Assembly: GCA_009823395.1 (NCBI GenBank)
Contig: CM020503.1
Span: 9,550,001-9,614,000 of the forward strand
DNA from: Thamnaconus septentrionalis
Taxonomy: Eukaryota; Chordata; Actinopteri; Tetraodontiformes; Monacanthidae
Direction of reading: 5' to 3'
Length of the DNA: 64,000 nt
Both the position numbers and the translations under genes were made by a program. Position 1 is the first letter of the stretch. The number at the start of each line of letters is the position of its first letter. Shown here piece by piece: positions 12,864 through 26,257 of the stretch. The notes beneath the pieces are model-generated. The model was given only the letters and a program-made list of their open reading frames with translations. It did not search any database and was not told the DNA's origin.

Positions 12864-13849
12864 TGTGATGCTGTGCTGAGTAGCAGGTCAGAGAGAGGCT
12901 AAGAATAAACTGGCCCTGCTGGGCTTCTGTCTGTTCCACGGACACACAAAAAACACTCCCAAACACACATACACAAACTGCTCTTTTTGCCTTTGACTTC
13001 CCAGCGTGCTTACCTCTACTTAAAAAAAGAAAAGGGTAAATGGCTTAGCACAAAAGTAGCAAATAAAGTCTGGCTCAGAGAGACAGACGTCTTTAAATCA
13101 TGAATCAACATGAGTAAAAAATAAGAGCCAGGTGTATGGTCGCAACATTAACCACAGTATGTGACACACCTAGACGGGTGATGACACACCTAAGTAGTCA
13201 CATTATTCTTTGACCTCATCATTTTTGTCCTTTCCACATGTATTATTCATAAGACGAAGACAGCCTCCTCTTTATCATCTTGCTCTTCTTAACTTGACAT
13301 TCTCGACTCTTTCACCTTTTCCCTCCACACGTGTTTTAATCCAGTTAGTTTTGACAATTTCCATACTGCTTACTCACTACTATGTCAGGTTGTGGAACAC
13401 ATGCTTGCATTGTAGGGGGAAACCAAAATTTCAAGGTGTATTGCTAAAGAAGTAGATAGTATTAAAAAAAAAAAAAAAAAAAGATTTCCTGAAAGATCTG
13501 CAGTTTATTTTTCTGTCTTGACATGATGAGTGCTGTGTTTCCAGTAATTGCCATAATGGTGGTAACCTGTAATTGAACCCTTTTGGCTAAAACCATCTGA
13601 AAATCTCGAAAGACACAACGATCATGACATCACTCTGACATCATTGGGGTAATAGCTTCTTGGCAACACAAGAACACATCATCATTTTCTCCTTCTCTCC
13701 TCTTGTCGTTTAAGGTCTAATTTTTTCCACGATTACATGCCGCATCATTTTTAAAATCCTTTATCTAACAGCTAAGCTACCATGTCATTTTTCCCTATTT
13801 CTCTAAGTAGGGTCACAGAAATTGGAAAATCAAACTATAATATGGTTTG

Positions 13850-13866
13850 ACTGAGAGAGAGAGAGA

Positions 13867-13908
<42 letters not shown>
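13850..13908. repeat. (GA)n microsatellite in left duplication unit
   Basis: A GA run interrupted once by GGAAA. The equivalent tract at 16989-17049 in the right unit is uninterrupted and slightly longer. Confidence 0.95.
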
Positions 13909-13911
<3 letters not shown>

Positions 13912-16065
13912 TATGTTTCTGATGGCGTGCAGCGCCTTGGCTATAAAATCCAGCAAAGAGAACATGGCTGAATGGATTAAACGAGCGAGAGGAGAGAGAG
14001 AGAAAAAAGAGGTGACGGGAACAAGAGTGGGGGGAAGAGGGGACGACGAAGAGGCCACATGAGATAAAAAGTCTGAACAGTGTAAACAAGTTGAGGTGAA
14101 AGGCAAAAGGGCGGAAGATGCAAATGCGGTGGAGTCAAGGGTGCGCAGGAGGAAGAGAAGAGGGAGGATGTGGAGGCGCGGCATGACGAAGAGGTGATGT
14201 GAGAGAGAAACAGAGGGAGGAAGAGACGGAGGGAGGGAGGGAGGAAGGGATGGAAGGACTCGTGGCATCTAGAAGTGTAGCAGACAGCCAGACAAGAGTG
14301 AAAGGATGCAAAAAAAGAAACCAAGACAGACTTGAAGACTTGAAAGAAGTACAGAATAAAGAAACAGAGCGACGGTGATGTAAGAAGTGAAGAGACAGGA
14401 ATTATCAAAGCACTTTTTGCTCACTCAAATTCGGCTTTCTGCCGCAGGGGTTGATGTACGACTCAACAAGTCGGACAATCTTGCAGCCCTGCTTTTATTA
14501 TTCATTTTTCTCATTGTTTTGCCGAGCTCTCTAGCAGTGTCTAGATGTGGTGCTTTGCAAAGTGCGCTAGTGCCATTTTTCCATGTATTGACTCACAGTG
14601 ACAGAAACATAATAGGGCCAAACTAACTGTGCCCACAGCTCAGCCTTACAGTATCCTTCAATAGGCGGTCCTTGTGAATCTCTGTCTGTAGAGGCTCTGA
14701 CAAAGGCTTTGTGTCCAGACACATCAGCAGTTCTTTAATGTTCCATTCTTTCAACTCCAGAAATGTAGCCGTGCCGTTCTCATTTTTTCAAACCGAGATG
14801 CGCCGCCTTTGTACAATCTTTGTGAGACATTTTTGAATTTTGACTTGGCTCTCCATTAGAAAGCCACCGTTGAAGCACAACCTCATTTTTTAAAACATGT
14901 TAGGACCCCTTAAGCTGTTTTCCTTCCCGAAACCAAGGTCTAAGCTAACAGCAAGAGTTCTCATTCTCAGGTTCCAACAGTGAAATGACTCCCTTCCAAG
15001 GAGAGAAGTCAGTTATTGGTTGGTCAGATCGAGCCGGGAGACAACAAAATCCCTCACAATCGCGGCGCATCGCCTGCTTATTTCATTTAATGTTGGTGCT
15101 GATCTGGACTGCACATCAGCAGACCTTAATGGACCAAACACATGAACGGCCAGTAAGCTTGCAGGTATTAAATAATGTTTTAATACATCCGTATCGCAGA
15201 AGACACTCTGCCATCAAATGTCACAACTTGCTTTCTTTTGACCTACACACGGGATCAGTGAGGTAAGTGGTGTGCTTCCTGTGATTGGTGCAGGTGGAGC
15301 TCACATTAAGAATAAATCAGTCCTGACTTCACTTCATGGTGGCCCCACACAACCTCTCTGACTCTCTGGTTGTTCAATCCACAGCTGAGCCCATGGCCAG
15401 CGTTCACACCCACTCAAATGGGAGAGTCAACACTCCAGGATTCGCTTTAACCAACAGACTCCACCAGGATGGTGTGAACACGCCCATAAAATCACAGAAT
15501 TGGATCATTCTTGAATCGCGGCGTTGACCGACGTTTTAAATTGCACTTGGTCTCTAAAGTGAATATTTTAAGCAAATAGCCCTTTCAAGTGGAGCCTCAC
15601 TATGCATGAGGGTAATTACTTGGTCCTTACAAAGATACAAGGACAAGAAACGGGCAGAGATGCACTAAATGCAGCTTTGCTTTATGGAGGCGAGGAGGAG
15701 GTGCTGAGGAAGCTGCTTTCCCCAGACACTTTAAGCACTGGTCAATTTAACGCGGCTAACATCGACTTATTAAAAATGCATGTGCCCGCGGATGCATGAG
15801 CAACTGTGTGTGTTTGCGTGCATATATATATGAGAGCGCAGACGCACATGGGGAAGCGGCTGAATGCAGAGCGGCCCACCTCGATGTTTGACATCATTAT
15901 ACTTTTATCTGCCTCGTGGACCTGCCAGAACCGGAGCTGACTGACTGCCGGGCTGAGCAGTGGAGGAAGACCAAGGAAAATATGCCGCCAGCGCTGCCGC
16001 TGGAGGTGTGGGATTTTCTCTCAGCTGTGTGTGATAAGAGCTTCGGACGTCAACTCCCGACTCAC
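13909..16065. other. Non-coding part of left duplication unit
   Basis: A purine-rich stretch (13980-14370) is followed by ordinary sequence, with a second near-identical copy at 17050-19197. No gene seen. Confidence 0.7.
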
Positions 16066-16258
16066 ATTGTCTCGTCGTTTTGGAACTCCAGCTTGCCCGC
16101 CGTCAGTTCGTAGTCCTCCCCTCCTTTGGCGGTGGCGTCCACAGTTCTGTAGGGCACAGCCACCAGGCCGCGGGCCCCCGACGTCCGGAGCACCTTCACC
16201 TCCATCACGCCGACGCTCTCGCTCACCCTCTGACTCGCAGTCTCGAAGGTGAAGATCC
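16066..16258 (-). CDS. slc8a: slc8a exon 10, distal copy: intact start of CBD2
   Basis: This 193-nt exon reads [20 protein letters not shown], then [20 protein letters not shown], then [20 protein letters not shown], ending in ACA AT before the donor GTGAGT (phase 2). It is in frame throughout and matches NCX CBD2, with E516- and D552-equivalent ligands at about 569 and 604. The remaining CBD2 ligands (NCX1 D578-E580) belong to the next exon, outside the window. It sits in the second unit of a 3.1-kb tandem duplication. Because 193 is not a multiple of 3, this exon and the proximal copy cannot both be spliced in without breaking the frame. Confidence 0.9.
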
Positions 16259-16987
16259 CTGAGTAGAGAGACAAAAATGGAAAACCAGATACTTCACAGG
16301 GGGAACTGAAATACTGAAAGGAAGCACATAGAATAGAACAGAATAGAATAGAATGCTTTTATTTGTCCCATATTGGGAAAATTTGGGAAATTTACAGCAG
16401 CATATACAGTGCAAAGAGAAGAAAAAATGAAATAAAAACAAATAAAGAAATAAAATATCATATTTGTAGATTAAGAAAGGAAAACAAATATTTACATCTA
16501 TAGGGACACTTGGATTATTTACTAATTGTTTACATGGTGAGATTAATATACACCTGTGCTCCTGACTTGGCGGCTCACTCTCAAAGGTGTACCGCACATC
16601 CATGGTGAAAAGAATAATAGCAAACCACCTACTCTCTCCAGATAAAAGATAATCAGCAATAGGAAAACGCCTCCACTCTCCACTCCCGCATTTTAATTCT
16701 CCCTGGATGTTATCAGAGAACTGAAAAGCATTTTCCACAGTGGAGGGAACTTTCACTAACTCCTTTTTAAGCTCTTTTGTGGGTATCCAGATACAAAGCA
16801 GCAAAGCATTATGTAACAATGTATGTGTGTGTGTGTGTGTGTGTCGTTTAAGGTCTAATTTTTTTCCACGATTACATGCCGCATCATTTTAAAATCCTTT
16901 ATCTAACAGCTAAGCTACCATGTCATTTTTCCCTATTTCTCTAAGTAGGGTCACAGAAATTGGAAAATCAAACTATAATATGGTTTG

Positions 16988-17052
<65 letters not shown>

Positions 17053-19951
17053 TATGTTTCTGATGGCGTGCAGCGCCTTGGCTATAAAATCCAGCAAAGA
17101 GAACATGGCTGAATGGATTAAACGAGCGAGAGGAGAGAGAGAGAAAAAAGAGGTGACGGGAACAAGAGTGGGGGGAGAGGGGACGACGAAGAGGCCACAT
17201 GAGATAAAAAGTCTGAACAGTGTAAACAAGTTGAGGTGAAAGGCAAAAGGGCGGAAGATGCAAATGCGGTGGAGTCAAGGGTGCGCAGGAGGAAGAGAAG
17301 AGGGAGGATGTGGAGGCGCGGCATGACGAAGAGGTGATGTGAGAGAGAAACAGAGGGAGGAAGAGACGGAGGGAGGGAGGGAGGAAGGGATGGAAGGACT
17401 CGTGGCATCTAGAAGTGTAGCAGACAGCCAGACAAGAGTGAAAGGATGCAAAAAAAGAAACCAAGACAGACTTGAAGACTTGAAAGAAGTACAGAATAAA
17501 GAAACAGAGCGACGGTGATGTAAGAAGTGAAGAGACAGGAATTATCAAAGCACTTTTGCTCACTCAAATTCGGCTTTCGTCAGAGGGGTTGATGTACGAC
17601 TCAACAAGTCGGACAATCTTGCAGCCCTGCTTTTATTATTCATTTTTCTCATTGTTTTGCCGAGCTCTCTAGCAGTGTCTAGATGTGGTGCTTTGCAAAG
17701 TGCGCTAGTGCCATTTTTCCATGTATTGACTCACAGTGACAGAAACATAATAGGGCCAAACTAACTGTGCCCACAGCTCAGCCTTACAGTATCCTTCAAT
17801 AGGCGGTCCTTGTGAATCTCTGTCTGTAGAGGCTCTGACAAAGGCTTTGTGTCCAGACACATCAGCAGTTCTTTAATGTTCCATTCTTTCAACTCCAGAA
17901 ATGTAGCCGTGCCGTTCTCATTTTTTCAAACCGAGATGCGCCCGCCTTTGTACAATCTTTGTGAGACATTTTTGAATTTTGACTTGGCTCTCCATTAGAA
18001 AGCCACCGTTGAAGCACAACCTCATTTTTAAAACATGTTAGGACCCCTTAAGCTGTTTTCCTTCCCGAAACCAAGGTCTAAGCTAACAGCAAGAGTTCTC
18101 ATTCTCAGGTTCCAACAGTGAAATGACTCCCTTCCAAGGAGAGAAGTCAGTTATTGGTTGGTCAGATCGAGCCGGGAGACAACAAAATCCCTCACAATCG
18201 CGGCGCATCGCCTGCTTATTTCATTTAATGTTGGTGCTGATCTGGACTGCACATCAGCAGACCTTAATGGACCAAACACATGAACGGCCAGTAAGCTTGC
18301 AGGTATTAAATAATGTTTTAATACATCCGTATCGCAGAAGACACTCTGCCATCAAATGTCACAACTTGCTTTCTTTTGACCTACACACGGGATCGTAAGT
18401 GGTGTGCTTCCTGTGATTGGTGCAGGTGGAGCTCACATTAAGAATAAATCAGTCCTGACTTCACTTCATGGTGGCCCCACACAACCTCTCTGACTCTCTG
18501 GTTGTTCAATCCACAGCTGAGCCCACGGCCAGCGTTCATACCCACTCAAATGGGAGAGTCAACACTCCAGGATTCGCTTTAACCAACAGACTCCACCAGG
18601 ATGGTGTGAACACGCCCATAAAATCACAGAATTGGATCATTCTTGAATCGCGGCGTTGACCGACGTTTTAAATTGCACTTGGTCTCTAAAGTGAATATTT
18701 TAAGCAAATAGCCCTTTCAAGTGGAGCCTCACTATGCATGAGGGTAATTACTTGGTCCTTACAAAGATACAAGGACAAGAAACGGGCAGAGATGCACTAA
18801 ATGCAGCTTTGCTTTATGGAGGCGAGGAGGAGGTGCTGAGGAAGCTGCTTTCCCCAGACACTTTAAGCACTGGTCAATTTAACGCGGCTAACATCGACTT
18901 ATTAAAAATGCATGTGCCCGCGGATGCATGAGCAACTGTGTGTGTTTGCGTGCATATATATATGAGAGCGCAGACGCACATGGGAAAGCGGCTGAATGCA
19001 GAGCGGCCCACCTCGATGTTTGACATCATTATACTTTTATCTGCCTCGTGGACCTGCCAGAACCGGAGCTGACTGACTGCCGGGCTGAGCAGTGGAGGAA
19101 GACCTAGGAAAATATGCCGCCAGCGCTGCCGCTGGAGCTGTGGGATTTTCTCTCAGCTGTGTGTGATAAGAGCTTCGGACGTCAACTCCCGACTCACATT
19201 GTCTCGTCGTTTTGGAACTCCAGCTTGCCCGCCGTCAGTTCGTAGTCCTCCCTCCTTTGGCGGTGGCGCCCACAGTTCTGTAGGGCACAGCCACCAGGCC
19301 GCGCGGGCCCCGACGTCCGGAGCACCTTCACCTCCATCACGCCGACGCTCTCGCTCACCCTCTGACTCGCAGTCTCGAAGGTGAAGATCCCTGAGTAGAG
19401 AGACAAAAATGGAAAACCAGATACTTCACAGGGGGAACTGAAATACTGAAAGGAAGCACATAGAATAGAACAGAATAGAATAGAATGCTTTTATTTGTCC
19501 CATATTGGGAAAATTTGGGAAATTTACAGCAGCATATACAGTGCAAAGAGAAGAAAAAATGAAATAAAAACAAATAAAGAAATAAAATATCATATTTGTA
19601 GATTAAGAAAGGAAAACAAATATTTACATCTATAGGGACACTTGGATTATTTACTAATTGTTTACATGGTGAGATTAATATACACCTGTGCTCCTGACTT
19701 GGCGGCTCACTCTCAAAGGTGTACCGCACATCCATGGTGAAAAGAATAATAGCAAACCACCTACTCTCTCCAGATAAAAGATAATCAGCAATAGGAAAAC
19801 GCCTCCACTCTCCACTCCCGCATTTTAATTCTCCCTGGATGTTATCAGAGAACTGAAAAGCATTTTCCACAGTGGAGGGAACTTTCACTAACTCCTTTTT
19901 AAGCTCTTTTGTGGGTATCCAGATACAAAGCAGCAAAGCATTATGTAACAA

Positions 19952-20007
<56 letters not shown>

Positions 20008-23000
20008 TGAATGAGATGATACAGCGTGCTGATAACACCCATCATTGCTTTTATTGCACTGTTTCCGCTGCACATTAAAAAGTAAATAAAACTAAATGAA
20101 AACTCATGATTATACAAAAAGTAAATGTGATCAGGGCTCGGACGGGAGGAGATTAGGCTCAAACAAGCTCTAAACATCAATATGATGACTTTGCATGCAG
20201 CAGTATGACAGGCTAGGTGACAGCTGTCGCCTCGTCTCGCTCTCACCTGCGTGATCGTCATCGTAGATGGTCACTGTGGCCGTGTGGTTTTCACCCAGCA
20301 CAGCCTTGGGGGTGTCACTCGTGTCCAGGGGGGCAGTGCCGATCTCAGGGTAGCCAACCACTCGCGGGTTGCTGAGGTGAACGTAGAAGTACTCGTCCTC
20401 TTCAAAGATGTCATCGTCAATCACTCCAACGGTGATCTCTGAGGGGGAAACATTCGCACGTTCCAGCTTCAGTGCCACATATTTGCCAACATCTCTTTAA
20501 CGAAATAATCTCAAACTTTAAATGTCCCGTCTTGTGCGTAGTTCTCTGTTGATGTTTTCTCACAATTACTTGTGACATAGACTGGCAACTGACAATTTGT
20601 GATGTCACAAAGGGGGTTGGTTGAAAGCTTTGCTTATCACAGTGCTCTTGGGTAAGTGACACAGAAACACCTCCAGCTTCCTTGGCTTTTTTTAAATTTC
20701 AGTGGTCAGCTAAACTGAGAATTTTTGCTGGAGGCTGTAAACAGAAGGCTAAACATGATGTTTGCTTGAAATGTATAGAGTTCCGAAAAATACAATCCAG
20801 GACCTTTAGAACTGCAACAGTGTAAAGTGCTGAGTGTGGCGCTGGCGTTTCTCTCTCAATGACACGGCTTGAACCGTGTTCGACTGTTATGACCGTGCTT
20901 GATATTAATACCTTTGAGGGTCTCGCCCGGCTTAAACAGCAGTGTTCCCTCGGCAAACTCATAATCTGAACCTGCGTTGGCTGTGCCGTCCTCGGTGCGA
21001 TAATCCACCTTGGAGAGATAGGAGCACAGAGATATTGGATACGAGTTGAGCGGGGAGGGGGGCAAAAAGTGAGCCGTCAAAGATGAAACAGAAGTGAGCA
21101 GATATGAAAAGGGCAGATAAGCGCAAAGGCGAGAACGCAGTGTGCAGGGGAGCAGAGAGGGGAGGAGGAGGAGGAGGAGGAGCAGGAGGGGAGTGGAAGA
21201 GGAGAGCCATTTGGGGAGACGGGGGAGAACAAGGGGGGGGGGGGAGAGAAAACAAGAAAAACAGCTTCATTAAACTGAGCCCTACGGTCACATTCAGTCC
21301 TATAAAGACTTTGAAGGTGGTGCAACAAAACCGTCTCTCTGCGTCCCCTCGTTTCTCTCCATCTGCCCGCTCCTTTAACTCTTTCCACTCTCAGGCTCGC
21401 ACGATCACCTATGATTACTTCTAATCAGATAGCGGCTCTCTCAATCTAAGCTCTTATGTAAAAGTCAGATTGCTTCAAAAAAAATAATCTGAGGCTTGAT
21501 CGGTGACTCAGTGCCGTGCTGGCTGTTGTGGGCAGTCTCCTGGCGCTGCTTGAGCCACAGTGGAAGGTGATTTGGTGGATGCAGCACCAGCTATGTTTCT
21601 GAGATCCAGCTACATGGGTGTGAAGTGATAGAATGTGGCAAACTTGTTAAGATGTTCTTGATGTTAAAGACCAGCGCAGCTCTGTTTAAATGAGTTCTTT
21701 CATTATGGCTATTTCCAGATTGAATAAATTGATTTTTTTGCTCTACTTCCACCTATAAACAAGGGGGTTTTTGGACATAAAATGACAAGAAAGTATCTTG
21801 ATCTTGTTTCTTAGCCCCCCCCCTTATCCCCTCCACACACCACCCCTACCTGCTGAATTCATGGCCCTGCTTTGGAACAGCCCACTCCCTCCTTCAGACT
21901 TCCTCCTACTGTCAACATTTATCTCTGCGACTGACAATTAAACCCACAAACAAATGTGCATCTAAGCGGTAACAAGGTGGATAATTTACAAAATGAGAAC
22001 ACAACAGAGATCAACATGTATTTTTGGAGGATCCTAAGGAACTGTTTGCTAGATGTCTGAAAGTGGAGGCTCCAGGGACCTTCGCGGTGAGCGTGAGAGG
22101 GCCGCAGAAAAGCAAGTGAACAACCATTCCAATTTTAAGTCACACAATACAATCACTTCAGGAGGAACTTGTTTTTGCCACTTTGCGTAATCATGTCCAC
22201 CAGTCCCTTTTCTATTGCTACCCATCCTGCACAGAGGGTTGCAGAGATGTTGGAGTCGATCCCACCCATCAACACATAGAGACAAACATCTGCACTCACA
22301 CTTATTATTTTAAAGTTCCTATTCATCCTGGTGGGCGTTTCTTGAAACTGAGAGGAAGCTGGAGCAACTGGAGGGAACCCACTGACACAGGGACAACATA
22401 CAAACTACACCTTCCACATAGAATATTACCCACACCCTTCTTAATTTGAGGCAACAGCGCTAGCTAGCTACAACACCACCATGCCATAACATATAGGATC
22501 CATTTTGTGCCCGATTAAAGGACTCCTTTGTGTAAAAGGTACAGACCAATGTTTTTAAAACTCTCTGCTCACAGTTTGTCTCTAAAGTTCTCAATTGTCA
22601 CAGATAGTTGGACCGTCACATTTTGCAGTCTAGCAGCAGTCTGTCATCATAAATAGATTCTTTCATAACTTTTGCCCGCGCTCACTTTGTACAAGTGAGC
22701 AATCGAGCACAAGCAGTTTCACCGAGACCCTCGGGTGAAATCATAACAATTTGTCCGTTTCCGAGAGGGTCTGCCATGCCCGAGGGGCATCTGTATGGGA
22801 TGAATAACCCACTTCATTTAATAGAATCAGCATTCAGCAGACGGCAGACAGAGGCCACGCCGCCTGCATCCCTCCACAGCCTCTGATGTTGCATCACAGA
22901 TTATTTGTGTACAAGTGGAGTTGGGTCTTTGTAAAGCCCCTGCAAGCAGATCAGATGTCGCTCACTTGACACTGACTCTCGGCAGTCTGGGAGAATTGCT

Positions 23001-26000
23001 CATTCGGAGTGCGCGGCAGGCACTAAGCCCGAGATCAGTGTTACAAGGCAGAGAGATACGTCGCATTATAGGTTTGGTTTGAATCGCAGCTAAATCAAAG
23101 CTAAAAAAGGGATGTTTCGCGTGCGTCTCATGGCATCCGCCGTGTCTAGACCTCTCGCAGCATCTGAGCACGACTGAAAATAAGCACGGCGAAAGCCTCC
23201 GGAGTGAGCCGTGGGTGAGACAGGAGCCAGACGAGGAAGAGTGCCAAAGACGTGAGTGAAATCACTTCAGAGCTCCAACGCTCTGCTGTCTGGGTGTCTT
23301 TTGGCTCCTCTCCCTGGGAAGGCGCACATTTCTTCTCAACAATCCCACACACCTTGACAGTGGCTCCCGAGTCTCCCCCGTGTCTGGCCACGGTCAGCTT
23401 CAAGGAGCCGCAATTTTCAAAGCACTGGTACAGGGCGGGTTCGAAGTCTATCCTCACGGTGTGAGGGTCGTTTTCCTGGGCCTGGGTCTCCTGGCTGCTC
23501 ACCACCTGGAAGACACAGACAGGACAGGCGGCGTCAGGGTTGGACTCTAGTCAACGCACAGGACAACAACAACAACAACAACAGCAAGAGTGTGCGTGTC
23601 TGACTTTTCGAGCCTGGTCGGCTGCGTGCTTCTTGAGGATGTTGCCAGCTCCGATCATCATCCTGGTCGCCTGTATCCGGTAGAAGGCTCGGCTCTTCTG
23701 CTGCTGCATCAGGACCTGATCAGCATAATGCAAGACGTTGGCAAGGCAATGCAGTGTCTTCTTAATGTAAATTGCTTTCCACACAAGGCATGTTGTTTCC
23801 ACTAGGGTCAAAGGTCGGCTACTCATCCTAGCTCATTTAAGGGTTTGGCATGGATGCTCAAAGCGAGGGACACTAAATTTAAGGGTTGATCAATTACTGC
23901 CGAAAAAATTACATTTCATACATTAAAAGACAAAAACAATGTGACGGAAATTCTAAGTTTATTTCCTTTTAGGATTTGAGGCTCACAACTGTGATTCAGC
24001 TTCTCTCAAAATCCCAGGGATTAAGCCCCATTCACACAGAATCTTGCACTGAAAGCAGGAGGGTTGTGTGACGACTGTTTGACAATGGGCCGTCTACGAC
24101 AGCAGCCAGTGTGTGACTGAGTGGTGCAGGTGGTGTCAGGTGGCTGAGATGTGGGACTGGGAGCTGCAGTGGGTTCCAACTGAGGCAACCTGTAGACAAA
24201 GTGTAGACGGCCTGCTTGCTGGGATTGAACTTCTCTCTAAATCACATCAAAGGGCTTCTTTAAGTCAAAAAAACAACATCTTGTTTTGAATTTGAGTCCT
24301 AATGATAGCACCATTGGAAAAAGGACAGATTAGCTCATGTGATTCAGCTCAGTGGATTTATCTCCAAACTTGCAACTGCTTATTCGATTGTAAAGCTTAT
24401 GAAGATGTAAAGGCAGAATACCAGCGTTTTCTGAAACATTCTGCACCGCTTTGAATATTTGATCAGTGTATTTGCATTCGCATTAAAACTTGATCCGTGT
24501 TTGCTAAACAGCGGAATAGCAAATCCACAAAGGGCAGTTATTTCCTTTTTGACTGATTTAATGTGACCACAAGAGACAAATTTCATCTGTTGAAGTTTCA
24601 TCTACGGGGCTGTCATTCTTATTTATGTCTGTGCAGGGACAGACGACTGACTGCAAACAAACATCTGGGAGTCGCCCGGTCCGCCTTGGGATGCCTGCCA
24701 AAATACAAGCGTGAGTAAATCTCTCTGCTAAGGTGTGTGTGTTTGTTGAATGCGTTCATACATCCATTCAACAGCAGCGTTGTCGCTTTTCTAGCTAATT
24801 TCAATGACACATGGAGAACTGGACTGAAACTACGCTACACTGATGCCAAATTTAACCAAGAGTTAAATTTAAATTTAGAACAGATAGAACACATTAACAC
24901 ATTACAAACCAAAATTCTCAAAAAAGTCTTAACTCGAGGTCCACTTGTTTGTTATTTGCTTGTTTCCACACATTCACTCTCTCCTTACTGGTGGCACTAT
25001 GCTTAAAATGAGAAAACTCAAATAGAAAAAGACAAGAGGACCTTGTGTCATTGATTTTTTTGGGGGTGAGTTTGGGTTCCAAAGTCAGCACTATGACCAT
25101 GGAGTTCCACACTCATATATCATTTAACTCACCGGGCAAAAAAACACCGGGATGGCGAGGTGGTTGCCAGTGTTGAGCTGCCAACCAAGAAGAACTGTGT
25201 TTCACTAAACACACCACTTTAGATAAGTGGGAGGGGCTAAAATCAGTAATGACTTCTTTAACATTATTTCTTCTTAAATCTCTGCAAGGCTGCCACGTCC
25301 TTATGGCGGCAGATAATTGCACATTGTCCGAGGTGAATGAAGAGGTGAAAAAATGGTGATCACTGATCAAATCAAAAGGCTTTGCTTGTCAACGTTGTAA
25401 AATGTGAGACAGCTGTGTGTCGTTATCGTCTCAAACACCTAGTTCACAACCAGATGTGTCACAGCAAGTGTCAACGACAGACACCTTCAGAGGAGTCAAC
25501 GTGAAAGTGATCTTAACATCCCCCATCAATACACACACAGCACAGCGTTGTGTGTGGTACCTGACAGAAGCACCAAGTTAGTTTCCATTAAGACCACCAA
25601 TGAAACATCTTCAGCATTAATTTATTTTTGCCTATAATCGAAGATATATGTCTATTTTTTATTTTTTTATTTTTAGAATTTAAGCCGGCTGCAATGAACT
25701 GGTGACTTGTCCAGGGTGTACCCTGCCTTCGCCCTAAGACAGCTGGGATAGGCTCCAGCAGACCCCCGTGACCCTGAATTGGAATAAGCGGGCATAGAAG
25801 ATGAATGAATGAATGAATGAATTTAAGCTGGCAATTAATTTGAATCCATGAAAGTCTGAAATCATGCACATCCATCTTGTCAAGTTACTAACTAAAGACG
25901 ATAAAGGGGGCAGTTCATGCGAAAGGCACTGACATGCTGCAACAGCAGCCATCTTTATCAGAGGCGGACGACATCTTGACATGGAAAGAGAAACAAAGAA

Positions 26001-26225
26001 CATGCTCAAGGCTTTTTGTCAAGTGGATAAGCTATTTTCTGTTCTTGACCCCCAGCTTGCTTCAGAAAGACCGTAGTTGGACATTGCAGTGAAACATGAC
26101 ATGCTACACGCTGACAACAAGAGCGCCTCCAACAGAGCCTCCAACTGTTGGCTTTGGCAAAAAAAATAAAAATAAAAAGAACTACACTGGTCAACCCTTC
26201 AGTTGTTTCAGGCTCTTTTGCAGAC

Positions 26226-26257
<32 letters not shown>

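Larger units (their letters stand above)
1..13703. other. slc8a intronic sequence (3' of exon 10) without coding exons
   Basis: Both strands were read for the remaining NCX exons (CBD2 second half, the FDY/CFDYVMHF stretch, the alpha-2 repeat) and none was found. The intron after exon 10 therefore extends beyond base 1 and exceeds 16 kb. The stretch holds the SINE, MITE-like segments and microsatellites listed separately. Remaining ORFs are under about 165 codons and low-complexity or unrelated to known domains. Confidence 0.75.
13704..16841. repeat. Tandem duplication of about 3.1 kb, left (distal) unit
   Basis: The unit starts at TGTCGTTTAAGG and ends in a short GT tract. It is repeated head-to-tail from 16842 at about 99% identity by eye. 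It contains a GA microsatellite, a purine-rich stretch, single-copy-looking sequence, the intact slc8a exon 10 and an (AGAAT)n-tailed repeat. Differences from the right unit are scattered SNPs and short indels (for example GGATCAGTGAGGTAAG versus GGATCGTAAG near 15250/18392). Confidence 0.93.

Noticed and set aside
13813..14408. Long minus-strand ORFs repeated at 16951-17563
   Set aside because: They translate the GA microsatellite and the purine tract and appear twice only because of the duplication. Frames differ between copies.
1..16065. Search for remaining NCX exons, including the known mutually exclusive CBD2 exons
   Set aside because: No stretch resembling the DDEEYEK, EESYEF, CFDYVMHF or GTSVPDTFASK regions was found on either strand.
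16223..16819. 198-codon minus-strand ORF (and its 227-codon counterpart at 19355-20038)
   Set aside because: It runs across intron and an interspersed repeat into the exon in a different frame from the NCX protein; the repeat supplies most of its length.
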